Below are positions 18,943 to 28,342 of a stretch of DNA of 64,000 nt, one piece after another. Numbering within the stretch: the first letter of the stretch is position 1; each line of letters opens with the position of its first letter. The translations under genes and the position numbers were made by a program. Source of the DNA: Picocystis sp. L7 (lineage: Eukaryota > Chlorophyta > Picocystophyceae > Picocystales > Picocystaceae); assembly GCA_020975725.1 (NCBI GenBank), contig QXJR01000029.1:1-64000 (forward strand). Direction: 5' to 3'. Under the pieces are notes generated by a model. The model made no database searches. It worked only from the letters and a program-made list of their open reading frames with translations, and was not told where the DNA came from.

Positions 18943-20130
18943 ATGCCATCGCGAGTGGGATGTGCGTTGGAGAGAAGGATGCTCCGCAAGCAATTTGACG
19001 AGCTCGTGGGGCTCTTCGTGGGCTTCGTGGCAGAATATCGGCTTTGTGCGGATGTGCAGATTGGAGTTTGGCGCCTACTACTTGATGCCATTAAGCAATG
19101 TTGGGAAGACTTGGAGAAGGCCAAACGCTACTGAACGTACAAAAGCGCGGTAACGAATGTGCCGCGAACGATCGTCGGCTTCTCGGACGATTTGTTGCGG
19201 CAGTATTGCCGGTTTGTGGGTCTAGAGGTATGCAAGCTAATACGAATTCTCCGCGTTCCACGAACTATCCGTGTCCGAGAGACCGGGCGTGTCTTCGTAG
19301 GCGAGGAACGGATGTTGCTGCTATTGCCGCGTTTGGCAGGGTTGGAGAACTTGCACTATCTCTCCCACACCTTCGACCGGACCACTGGTGCCTTATTGGA
19401 GCCTCACAATGCAATGCTCGACCACACCTACCCCTTCGCAAAACGAGCCTTGGGTTTGGAACTGTGGGCAAGCGAGCTCTCTCGACTCGTAGATGCACTT
19501 GCGAGGAGAGGGTGATAGATTACCTCGTGTTGTTTTTTCATTGATGGGAAGTTGTTCAAGATTTGGAGACCAACGGAGGGCGAAGACGCGGCCTACAATG
19601 GTTGGAAGCAAATGCACGCAATGAAGCACTAGCCGATGGTAGTTTCTAATTTCATGATCGTGGACTTCGATGGTCCATACGCAGGTTCTGTGGGAGATGC
19701 GAATATTTGGCGAAGGTCGAACATGAAGCAGCGCCTGGGAGCGATCGTCCGTGATCTAGGCGAAGAGGTGACTTTGTACGCTAACGGTGCCTACCCGTCC
19801 ATGGAGCTACTGTGCCGGCCCTTCAAAGGGAATATTTGTGCGGACAAAGCGACCTTCAAAGGGGATATGAGCAAGTCTAGGCAGTCCTTTGAGTAAATTT
19901 TCGGAAAGCTCGAATAGTTGTGGTCGTTCGTGGGCGACAAGACTCGAAAGACGGATCTATTCCGTCAAGCAGATAAGGAGGACGTGGTGATCGCGTTGCT
20001 TACCATCTTTCACACTTGCTTGTGCGGCGGCGTGACGACAAATTATCGAGGGATCGCTCCTTCTACTTTGCAAGAATACGCTGAGCTAATCGCGGAGCAA
20101 GGGAACGGTACGTTGTGGGTTTTGGCGTAG
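18943..20130 (+). pseudogene. PIF/Harbinger transposase, copy 2, in-frame stops
   Basis: A single frame from an ATG at 18943 (MPSRVGCALERRMLRK, compare copy 1 MPQRKGRIFKIMQLRR) to 20130. It is broken by stops at 19132-19134, 19513-19518 (two adjacent), one before PMVVSNF (19633-19635), 19894-19896 and 19915-19917, but by no obvious frameshift. DDE-type blocks read through in the same frame: FFIDGKLFKIWRPTEGED (first Asp kept), AYNGWKQMHAMK, NFMIVDFDGPYAGSVGDANI (second Asp), LYANGAYPSMELL, and QSFE with IFGK (Glu). The closing block FVGDKTRKTDLFRQADKEDV, then LLTIFHTC and STLQEYAEL, matches copy 1's FVTDVTRKMTSSRATSKEDW block. It is older than copy 1 by its number of stops and is on the opposite strand. 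Confidence 0.82.
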
Positions 20131-20862
20131 GACATATAAGGATGTCTGTCATCCCAACATGTTTCGAACCACACATTCTGTGGCTGCAGGTAATTTCAAC
20201 AATTTCGAAGTAGGCATTGAAAACGAATCACCGTTGCTGGTTAGCAACGCTTCTTCTTGATGTGTATTCACATCATACGTTCTTTCGTACACATACATAA
20301 AGCAGCGGCAGTTCCATACAAAAATACAGTAATTAATGCATAGAGTCATAAGTTTGTACCCGCAAATGACAAAGGAAGCAGAAGACACTCTAGTCTGTCC
20401 ATAGCAAAAACCTATAGTGATATGTTTATCCGTTTGATTAAAAGAAGCGTGCATCCCTCGCATCTTTGATTAGGGAATCTACTTCGCCTTCCTCTCGTTG
20501 CAAAGCCGGCGGTCAAGTATGGATGCTTGTGCCTTGCCCATGCGCATTCAAGTAAACGTTGATCCAGTCATCCAAAGAACCAGGATCAACGTGGCGTAAT
20601 GGATCATCGAGGTGTGCCTTGCACCGTACTCTTCACTCGTGTAAGCCATCCCATCGCTCCTAGGAACGATGCACAGCAACCAAGCTCTTCTCTTATTTAG
20701 GGATATTGAGCCCACAGTTCTCATCACCCGAAATTCATCGCCAATGAGTATTCGTCCACAAACCAGATTCGTCCGGCAAGCTATTGGAGCGTGCTTGCAA
20801 ACGTGTGCGCTTGCCTCCGGTTAGAAGTTGGCTGATGACCAACATCTCACCGTTCTACTCCT
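20131..20862. other. No gene seen
   Basis: Probably interior of the second Harbinger copy, between its convergent transposase and second ORF. Only short frames are present and nothing can be named. Confidence 0.45.
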
Positions 20863-21408
20863 TCATCTCCCTTGCGCGAGCTTTCTTTGCGTGTGCCGCT
20901 CCTTTCGGTGTTTTGGCAACTGATACTCGTTCCGCAACCTCGTCACAAAGTTGTGCGAGCTCCTCGTCGACCATGCCGCCCCCCGTCCGATGGCGCGAAG
21001 CGCTTCCACCTCTTTTGCTCGGTTAGCTTTCAGCAAGGCAAAACTCCTCTTGCGGATTTGCTTCCGGTCAAGGTCTCACGAGCCAAACTGCTTTGAGTAC
21101 GTTCTCTTCAACCGCTCTTCAAAGAGCTTCCAAGCGTTGCTTTTGATGCGATTAGTCCTCTTTTCAAGGAAACAACAATCTTCGTCCCTCACCACATACA
21201 ACAAGGCCTTGTTGTGCGTTGAGGTCCATGTACGGCCACGGAGGGTGGCCATGATTTGGAGAGCATTTTCTCCAGGCGACGTGATTGGTGAATTTCCTAT
21301 GTCACTCGTTACCTCGTCCATCGCAACCTCCACAACGTCTACCACGCTCTCATTCGCCAGGATTTGAATAAGGCCTGCACTTGTAGTGCCACCTCCACCA
21401 ACACCCAT
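20863..21408 (-). pseudogene. Harbinger second ORF (Myb/SANT-like), copy 2
   Basis: A frame from an ATG at 21408 to a TGA at 20863-20865 with one internal TGA at 21076-21078 (consistent with an Arg CGA codon). The peptide contains RTWTSTHNKALLYVVRDE, then KRTNRIKSNAWKLFEERLKR, a Trp-spaced trihelix/Myb-like pattern, and after the stop a charged helical tail (LDRKQIRKRSFALLKANRAK). It is convergent with the copy 2 transposase, a layout known in Harbinger elements. It is not obviously the same protein as the copy 1 second ORF. Confidence 0.5.
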
Positions 21409-23052
21409 GCTATCCCAAGCCGCTATGACGCGAACGAGCGTTAGCACGTCGATCCTTCTCCACTCCGGGACAACGCACTCATCAAAAACGCACCTTCTCT
21501 AGTGGATGGGCGTGCACTGGTTCACCATAGGCGCGTCGGTCGGAGGCGTTTGTATCCATTCGAACGGGCTCCCCGCGAAAACGGAAAGAGTCTGAAAATT
21601 TACATGCCTCGTCGAGGAATGGAGTCATTCCCCATTTTCCTTGATCCAAAAGCTAAACTCCCATCTGGGGGAAATCGGTCGAGGTATCGATCGAAGTTGT
21701 GACGCCGCGGGCCTCGTCACGATATTAATTTTGACATGAACACGTTGTGTCTCGTCGAAGTCGCTATAGATCAAGCAGAATTGCAGGGTCGCTCAACGAT
21801 TGAGGCTTGGTGCGCTTTTTGGTGCTATTTGGATGCATCCTCGCATAAGGGATTGTGGGGCGAACTATTCCCCGTAGAGGGGTAAATGGGGTATCCATGC
21901 CGTTGCTCCTAGCCCCATTTCGGTTGAGCAAATGTACCCCCTCTTTCTTGTTTGTTGCAGGATTGGAGAATGCGTCCGTGAGAGTACACACGGGACGTTT
22001 GGCAAAGGGTCCTTCTTTGGGAGGATTTGTATGCGCTTTCGAGCAACTTACGTGCTCTTCTCACGTCCGCAAGCCTTGGCCGAGCGGTATAGGAGGCGCG
22101 GACAAACGTGGACACGTGCCCTTGGGTGCAAAGGGACTTCTCTTTCACTTCAAGTGAGGGCTGTACTAGTAGCCTCTCACGGAATGCATGATGGAGGGGC
22201 GCTTATCCGCACCCGTGGGGATCACGTGGGTCCTCGTATCTCCCGAAGGTAGTCCTCGATGGGTCCCCATGTGGCTCTTATCCATCGATACCCCATCTGA
22301 TTGGTGGGATTCGTCACGCGAAAGATTCGCCTTGATACTCCTCGCTCCATCCCCAACCAGTGGGGTCTCCAATGTGGGTCAACCCGGGGTTATTCGATCG
22401 TTCCTCCGGGTTCTCACGGCAAGTACGCCTTATGAAAGGGATTCCGATTCCCGGAAGACAAGTTCACCTCCCCTCGCGTTGCTCGTCCCATTCCAAACTA
22501 AACACTGCAATTATAACACGGTATCCTAAGCGCCTTCCACGGCTGTGGACGGCCTAGTCTCTAGCCTCCCTCGTAGGAGCTGGCCCATGCCTTATGCTAC
22601 AAGGCCGATACGGTTCCTCCTTTCAAAAAGATGGTCCCTTAAGTCTTCTTGAGGGGAACCCCTCGTAGGTTCTCGTAGGGACCTTGCACTTGGCAGTGTA
22701 GTGCCACACGTACAAGCCGTCCTCGCCGCTTTTAAACAGCATCCCTCGTGGAGGTAGCCAACCGCAAGCGGCTTCTGCATGCTCACTTAGTGCTTCTTGC
22801 CTATGACAAGATCTTGACCTTCCCGCTTGCAACCGAGTCCTTTATATAATGCCCGCCTCTATGCATGTGATTCATTCGGCCACATATACTGGAACGTGTG
22901 CCCGTGCTACCAAGTCCTATATGCTTGCCTCTGATCTGACCGTGCACACCGCAATCTATGTCAACTTAGAACCAGATCTCAGGCTGGTAACCTTAATAAA
23001 CCTCCTCCAGCGGTCAATGCCTTTGCTCACCATCCCAACACTCGTTTGACGA
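21409..23052. other. No gene seen
   Basis: Only short, mutually overlapping frames of up to about 113 codons, with no recognisable motif. It probably holds old decayed repeat sequence. Confidence 0.45.
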
Positions 23053-23133
23053 TGTGGCGCGTGTGCGCCCACCTCCTTCTCCCGTGGCGAGTCGGCGTCG
23101 ATGGTGGTAGGAGGTGGGCGCACACTCGCCACA
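23053..23133. repeat. Long inverted repeat, 25-bp arms, 31-bp loop
   Basis: TGTGGCG, one differing base, then GTGTGCGCCCACCTCCT (to 23077) pairs with AGGAGGTGGGCGCACAC, one differing base, then CGCCACA (23109-23133). That is 25-base arms with a single mismatch, GC-rich, around a 31-base loop. Possible meanings are a foldback or miniature element, a hairpin RNA, or a chance inverted duplication. No gene abuts it. Confidence 0.75.
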
Positions 23134-23639
23134 GGCCCACACCAAGGGGGGCATCCTTGGGGCACAAATCTTGCCGAGGGAGTGGTGCATTTGGGAATCC
23201 ACGCTTCAGTGTCTTGCCTTAGATTGTGCTAGGCCCATTCCTTGCTTCTTCTAGGGGGAGTCTTGACCTTGACGCCAAAAACAACGCCCACCGACATTTT
23301 GGTAGTTGGGGTTGGAAAAAGGGGAACGAAGGAATATGAAAAGGTTGGGGGATGGGAACGTGTACCAACGATGTGGAGGTGCAACACTACGTCGAACGTA
23401 CAAAAGTTGCATACCTCGATTTCGTGTGTCAAAAGCTTCTTCAAAGAATCTTTCTTATCGAATCAAGTAATCCGGTAAACGTACAATGTGGCAAGTGGTT
23501 GAACAAATTGTGGCAAAAGTGGTTGGTTGTTTCTAGACCATCTCGATTGTGGACTATACTTTAAAGTACGAATCCCTCTTTGCTCTAAGTATAGCACAAT
23601 ACTCCCCAAAGGAACGTTTCTCCGCGAATCACTCTATTA

Positions 23640-24090
23640 AGTGGGACAAATAATGCTTGGATACCCGAGACATGTACCAATCATGGACCGGAATTACAAT
23701 GGGCAAGTTTAATATTGATTCTAGAGTTGACCAATCGCGCCGGAAGCCCTATGGGTTTTTGGACGTGATCTTTGCATGGCGAGAGGACCAAGGCAACTCC
23801 AGCAATGGCCTCCCAATCCACTCATCATAGTGCGCGTTCACGTTCCAACAACTGGTTTTTGCAAAGAATGGCCTTGTGGAGCCCATAAGGAAGTGTGGTG
23901 CTCCGCCTGGTACGCTTCCGTACAAGAGAGTATAAACCATCATTTGGTGCCACCCGTCGAGTACCTCGACCAAGAAAAGGTGGGCCACCAAGAAAACGGC
24001 GAACCGTGTAGTTTCCGAACTCGAGCCCGTCGAGAACGTGGTCTCAAACCGGCGCGGACAAGGTGCCCATGGAAGTGGGTCTGTTCATAG
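23640..24090 (+). pseudogene. piggyBac relic (5' leader and N-terminus)
   Basis: From about 23655 (ATGCTTGGATACCCGAGACA) the DNA follows the 5' leader of the piggyBac gene at 43187-45538 (minus strand ATGCCTGAATACCCAAGACA) through ACCAATCATGG and TTTTTGGACGTGATC into the start codon near 23776. The frame MARGPRQLQQWPPNPLIIVR then VHVPTTGFCKEW matches MAPRRKQRQQRPPNPLIGAR then VRIPATEFGFEW of the intact copy. Similarity fades after the first 60 codons. It is a 5' fragment of an older insertion of the same family. Confidence 0.8.
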
Positions 24091-25723
24091 GTCGAGTGAA
24101 GGACGATATACTAGCCTTGCCTTAATGTAGATATCTCAAAAAGAACGACACTAGACTGGTGCATTAGCAAGCTAGAGATTCAACAATTAATGAATTCGTT
24201 GCATCAAAGTCCAAGGTACTTCCGCTTCCACACTGCGATTGCCATCCCAAAGGCTGGGACCCGACCAATTTGGCGTCCTGCCATAGTTCACCCGATGGCC
24301 TGTTTGGGACTTGAGGGTTCTCGTACATACGAACACCCAGGGTCCTCCAAGGGATTGGAGAATAGGAAGCGACCTAAGGTTAAGGATGCGTAATTGCCAC
24401 ACGTCCGATTCTTTGAAACCAAATGAGAGGCTTGCATACATGTGAACCGTCGGGTAGCGGGTTTCAAACACAATTTTTCTATGTTTTGTGGCTTTGCCAA
24501 CTCTAAAAAAGCCTTAGAGAACGTGATACGTGCGTCGGTGACCCGAGTAGCACAAGTTTCATTCGAAAGCTCGGTGCATGCAAGATCGTGGGCTCTGGGG
24601 TTGTCCCGCTCTTCATTTTCCTAAAGGTTTTGAGTAGTCCTCTAAACTGAGGAATCTTTGCATCCATATGTGGATCTAACATCGTGGTACAAGAAGATAC
24701 TTATCTATGGGGAGGGTGACCTAGGAGGATGCACCATATTGTGCCGTGGTGTAAGTTCAAGCAGTCTTCGATTGAACACATTCACATTGGTTGATTGCTT
24801 ACCTCATAATTTCAACACAAACATCCTCCAAAGGCAAATATCCCCGAGGCCATTCATACTTGCATGCGGCACAAGACAAGAAAGAACAAGAAAGGCTTCT
24901 CGAAGGGGCAATTAGGATTAAGTGCCCTCACACGAAGTATTAACAACCAAAAGTACGATGCGAACCATTGTTTTTCTCAAATCAAACGGAACAAAAAGAT
25001 TTTCCCAGTACTTTTGTCAGAAGGGTTCGAAAATAGGACAGTACAAGTCGAGAGCCACCAATCATGCAAAAAGTCCGATTTTCCCCACGACACCCCCTAA
25101 GCCGAACGCAAACACGAAGACAATTGTCCACGGCCCCTATTTACGATTTGCGAAAGGTGGTTCATATGTTTCTAGCCTTTGATGCTATTGCTAGGGTCGC
25201 CAACCGTCTCGTGCATCGAGATCTAGGAAGAGGTTGATGTGCGTCGAAAATGCACAGAATACGGATATTAACACGAAAGTTGCATAGAGGACGTCCTAGT
25301 TTCTTTGCTAAATATACATATGCGAAAGCTTAACAAGGCCATGGAGGTACCTCAGCTGGTCATAAACTATGCAGAATGCAACTCTATCAATGCCAACTAC
25401 TTTCCGTGACTTACTAAAATGCTTGGTAACTCAAGTACCACCGTACAACGAGTGATTGCTTAAGACGATTGCCATTATAGAGGACTTGATTGGGTGGAAG
25501 AAGGAGCTCTACTTCCAAGAGACTGGATCGGGTTTGAATGTGTTGATCAATCATAACCCTTGTTTTCCCAGTAGAAAATAGAACTAACAACCAACGTAGA
25601 CATCCACCAATAAATTACTCAAAAGCACAAACTAAATGCTGCCATCACGTGGGAGGCCCTATGGTTGACCAAGTTGCTACGTACTCAATTTGAGTTGCAG
25701 ACTGTGTGGAGGATGAGAAATAT
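24091..25723. other. No gene seen
   Basis: A rather AT-rich stretch with only short open frames. It may contain decayed remainder of the piggyBac relic, but I could not follow the protein beyond its N-terminus. Confidence 0.45.
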
Positions 25724-26845
25724 TCACAACTCAGATGAAGGCTCAATATTGTATGGGGTGTCTCTAATGTGGATGGCTGCCACTAATTTGATAATCGGAT
25801 GAAGGATGCGGGCAAAGTGTCGTGCTCCAAGCATTCGGTAAACGCTTCGGATGGATCCAAACAAAGTTTGATAGCCTGCAGCACAAGGCACATTCATCCT
25901 TTCCAGCATGTGGTCAAGGATCCAGCTTGAATGCGAAGAGACCAAAATCCCATCAACCACGAGCAATCCAGACAAAGTGTACGGACTGTACAAACCTGTT
26001 GCATACTCTGCATCTACACTGGAAACATACTCCCAAACCATACTCCCATTTCCTGCCAATACCTTCACTTTGTCGCCGATTTTTACCTTCTTGCTTTCCT
26101 TCAAAGCAGTTGGTGCCACCCCTTTCTTAGCTTGGGTTGGTATCCAATGATCTGGACTCAAAAGCACACACTTTTGAGACTTTGTGCATATTTTCATGAA
26201 AACAGCCACTCTTCCCAATTCTCCATGGGGTATCATGTACACGTCTTCGTATACAAGAGAACCGCCCCTGGCTTCCACCAAAATTTTGTCACCGACTTGA
26301 AGTTCAGTCATTGGCACAGCTCCTATCGTGTCTTTTATAACAATGGATGTTTGGGGGAAGCAAAAGTAGGCGGTTGGACATGTGCCCCATACCGGTGATC
26401 CAAACACAATTGCGAAGGATGTTGCCCCTTCCTTGAATTTTGTGGGTTCTTCGTCAATCAGTGTTACACACCATATGGAAAGGTCCTGGTTGAAGGTGCT
26501 TGCATTCTGAAACATGGCGGTCATGTCCGTGACAAGGCTTGTGTCCCAGCTGCCGATATCCTGGTTGAATGTTGCTTGACCCTGGAAAAGGGAGGACATG
26601 TTTGTGATCCCTGACGTGCAGGTTCGTTGGATCTCTTGGTCATGCGGATTGGCGTGAATGAGAGCAAGTAGACCCAATCTATCTCTTTTCGTATACAGCA
26701 CTCCGTCGACCTCGCCGGAGCTACCTACCTCTGCCATGGGACACTCGATGGTGACGTTGTTGGATGTAGACAGGTAGAACAGCTCGGGTTCAGTTCCTGC
26801 GAGCACGCCGCACACTAAGACGATACACAACATAGCTGACAACAT
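25724..26845 (-). CDS. Secreted DUF285 protein with C-terminal Hedgehog-type Hint domain
   Basis: 373 residues from an ATG at 26845, chosen because it begins with a signal peptide (MLSAMLCIVLVCGVLAG); in-frame ATGs further upstream exist. Residues 22-85 are the Cys module shared with two other genes here (FYLSTSNNVTIECPMAEVG to CTSGITNM). Two DUF285 repeats follow (FNQDIGSWDTSLVTDM, FNQDLSIWCVTL). From Cys162 a Hint domain begins: CFPQTSIVI, MTELQVGDKILVE, SPDH at 230-233 (the TxxH position, with His), KIGDKVKV, and GLYSPYTLSGLLVVDGILVS. This is the Hedgehog/Hog class of self-splicing Hint domains, which cleave before the Cys and in Hedgehog attach a sterol. The inferred outcome is autocleavage releasing or lipid-tagging the DUF285 part. 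Gly before the Cys is replaced by Phe, so activity is not assured. Confidence 0.82.
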   Translation of the reverse strand: MLSAMLCIVLVCGVLAGTEPELFYLSTSNNVTIECPMAEVGSSGEVDGVLYTKRDRLGLLALIHANPHDQEIQRTCTSGITNMSSLFQGQATFNQDIGSWDTSLVTDMTAMFQNASTFNQDLSIWCVTLIDEEPTKFKEGATSFAIVFGSPVWGTCPTAYFCFPQTSIVIKDTIGAVPMTELQVGDKILVEARGGSLVYEDVYMIPHGELGRVAVFMKICTKSQKCVLLSPDHWIPTQAKKGVAPTALKESKKVKIGDKVKVLAGNGSMVWEYVSSVDAEYATGLYSPYTLSGLLVVDGILVSSHSSWILDHMLERMNVPCAAGYQTLFGSIRSVYRMLGARHFARILHPIIKLVAAIHIRDTPYNIEPSSEL

Positions 26846-28342
26846 CCCCTTGATTTCCTTCCTCTCCGCGATCAGGAACATTCCTCTCTCTTGGCAAAGT
26901 TCGTTCGCAAGCAAAGCACGTGCCATCATTGGCATTTGTTGCGGGTTTCCACCTTCGTCCCCACGTCTACCCCGTCCGTCCAGGTGTTGACCCTCAGCAA
27001 CAGCTTCGTTCCAGCACCGACGCATGTGGCGTCGGAGCAAAACAGGCAAGCTGCGCCGGAGAAGGGACGGGAGCGATGACGCACGGAAGGTAGGCTGGAT
27101 GAGGAAGGTAGCAAAGATGTTTTCATTCCTATCGACTTCTCCCCAACGTGGTGGAGACCGATTAAGGTGGGGTGGATCGCCCCACGTGTAAGGCCCAGGT
27201 CATCGTGCGGTCCTGGGGGATCCCTTGGAATGGACCCTTCGACCTGCGAAAGATCCTGTTCGTTCGGTGCCAGAGTTTCTGCATCGAGAAGGTAGGGCTT
27301 CCCAACCACTGTCGCCCCCAGACCCAACTGATACGGTAAAGGACTACGTGCGTCCCGGTCAGATGCGTCGGTTGACTAGGGGCAAATGGACATTGGTAAG
27401 GGTCGCACTTGGTTTGTCCTTCTTCCAATACTGTCATGTTTTTGTCTGGGCGACCCTCTCTACTACCAAGGAATCTAGATTCACGACTTCCCTGAAGCCC
27501 CTTTGCCGAGTGAGAAGTGCTGTCTTCAGATCCGTTTAGCAAACTCCTCGCGGTTTTGGCGCCTTTCACCTAAGCGGAGTGCCTTGGTGACAGTCGTTTC
27601 CATCTGGTCCACGCCTGCACACCAGCTTGGCATGGCTTACTCGTTGTTTTCTCGCTAGGTTGCGGGTGCACGTGCATAGTCGGAACCTACTTCCAACATC
27701 TTACCTTCGCTCACCTGCTACTTGCTGGATCCTTCCACAGAATTCGCCACTTGTAGGACTCGATCATGGTCAAATTCCAACAGGAGATCAAGGGTACCAA
27801 CTAGGACACAATCCAGTTTACTGCAGCAATCATGGTCTGCATCTAAATACTATTCTAATTCTTGGCAGAAAGAGCAGCGCGGTGGAACTGACTAGGGAAG
27901 AGACTTTCTTTTGCTTTTTCTTCTATGCAGGCTCTGATGCCCTCCATCAAGGAACCTACACTTGGCTTTTTCCAGACAGGCAGGACTGAAAAATTCTTGC
28001 GAGGAAAACTTATCGACTAGACAGGGAATTTCGAATGATACTCAGTAAACTTTTGGTTCTGAACTTTTGATAACAGAAAACCAACAGGTACGCCTTTCAC
28101 CATGGATATCGACTCATTCATTTGTACTAGGTGCCTTCTGTTAGGCAACACATATGCTGCAACTCACCTTCGAAAAGGGCACCAAAATCAAAGCGATCTG
28201 TCTTTCGGAGATTGAAACAGCCCAGTAAACAGCTTCCAAATCACGCACCTCAGAAATGGTAGACTTGGCTATGGTGCGAATCCACTTGCAGTCCATCTGC
28301 ATTCCACTCAATTTTTAGAATGCACAAGCTTCGGCAATACTT
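26846..28342. other. No gene seen
   Basis: Intergenic between two minus-strand genes. It should hold the promoter of the Hint gene and the 3' end of the lyase-fusion gene. No coding frame looks real. Confidence 0.5.

Noticed and set aside
25724-26845. Intein in place of a Hint/Hog domain
   Set aside because: There is no downstream extein with a Ser/Thr/Cys +1 residue, and the YSPYTLSG and VVDGILVS blocks fit the Hedgehog class better.
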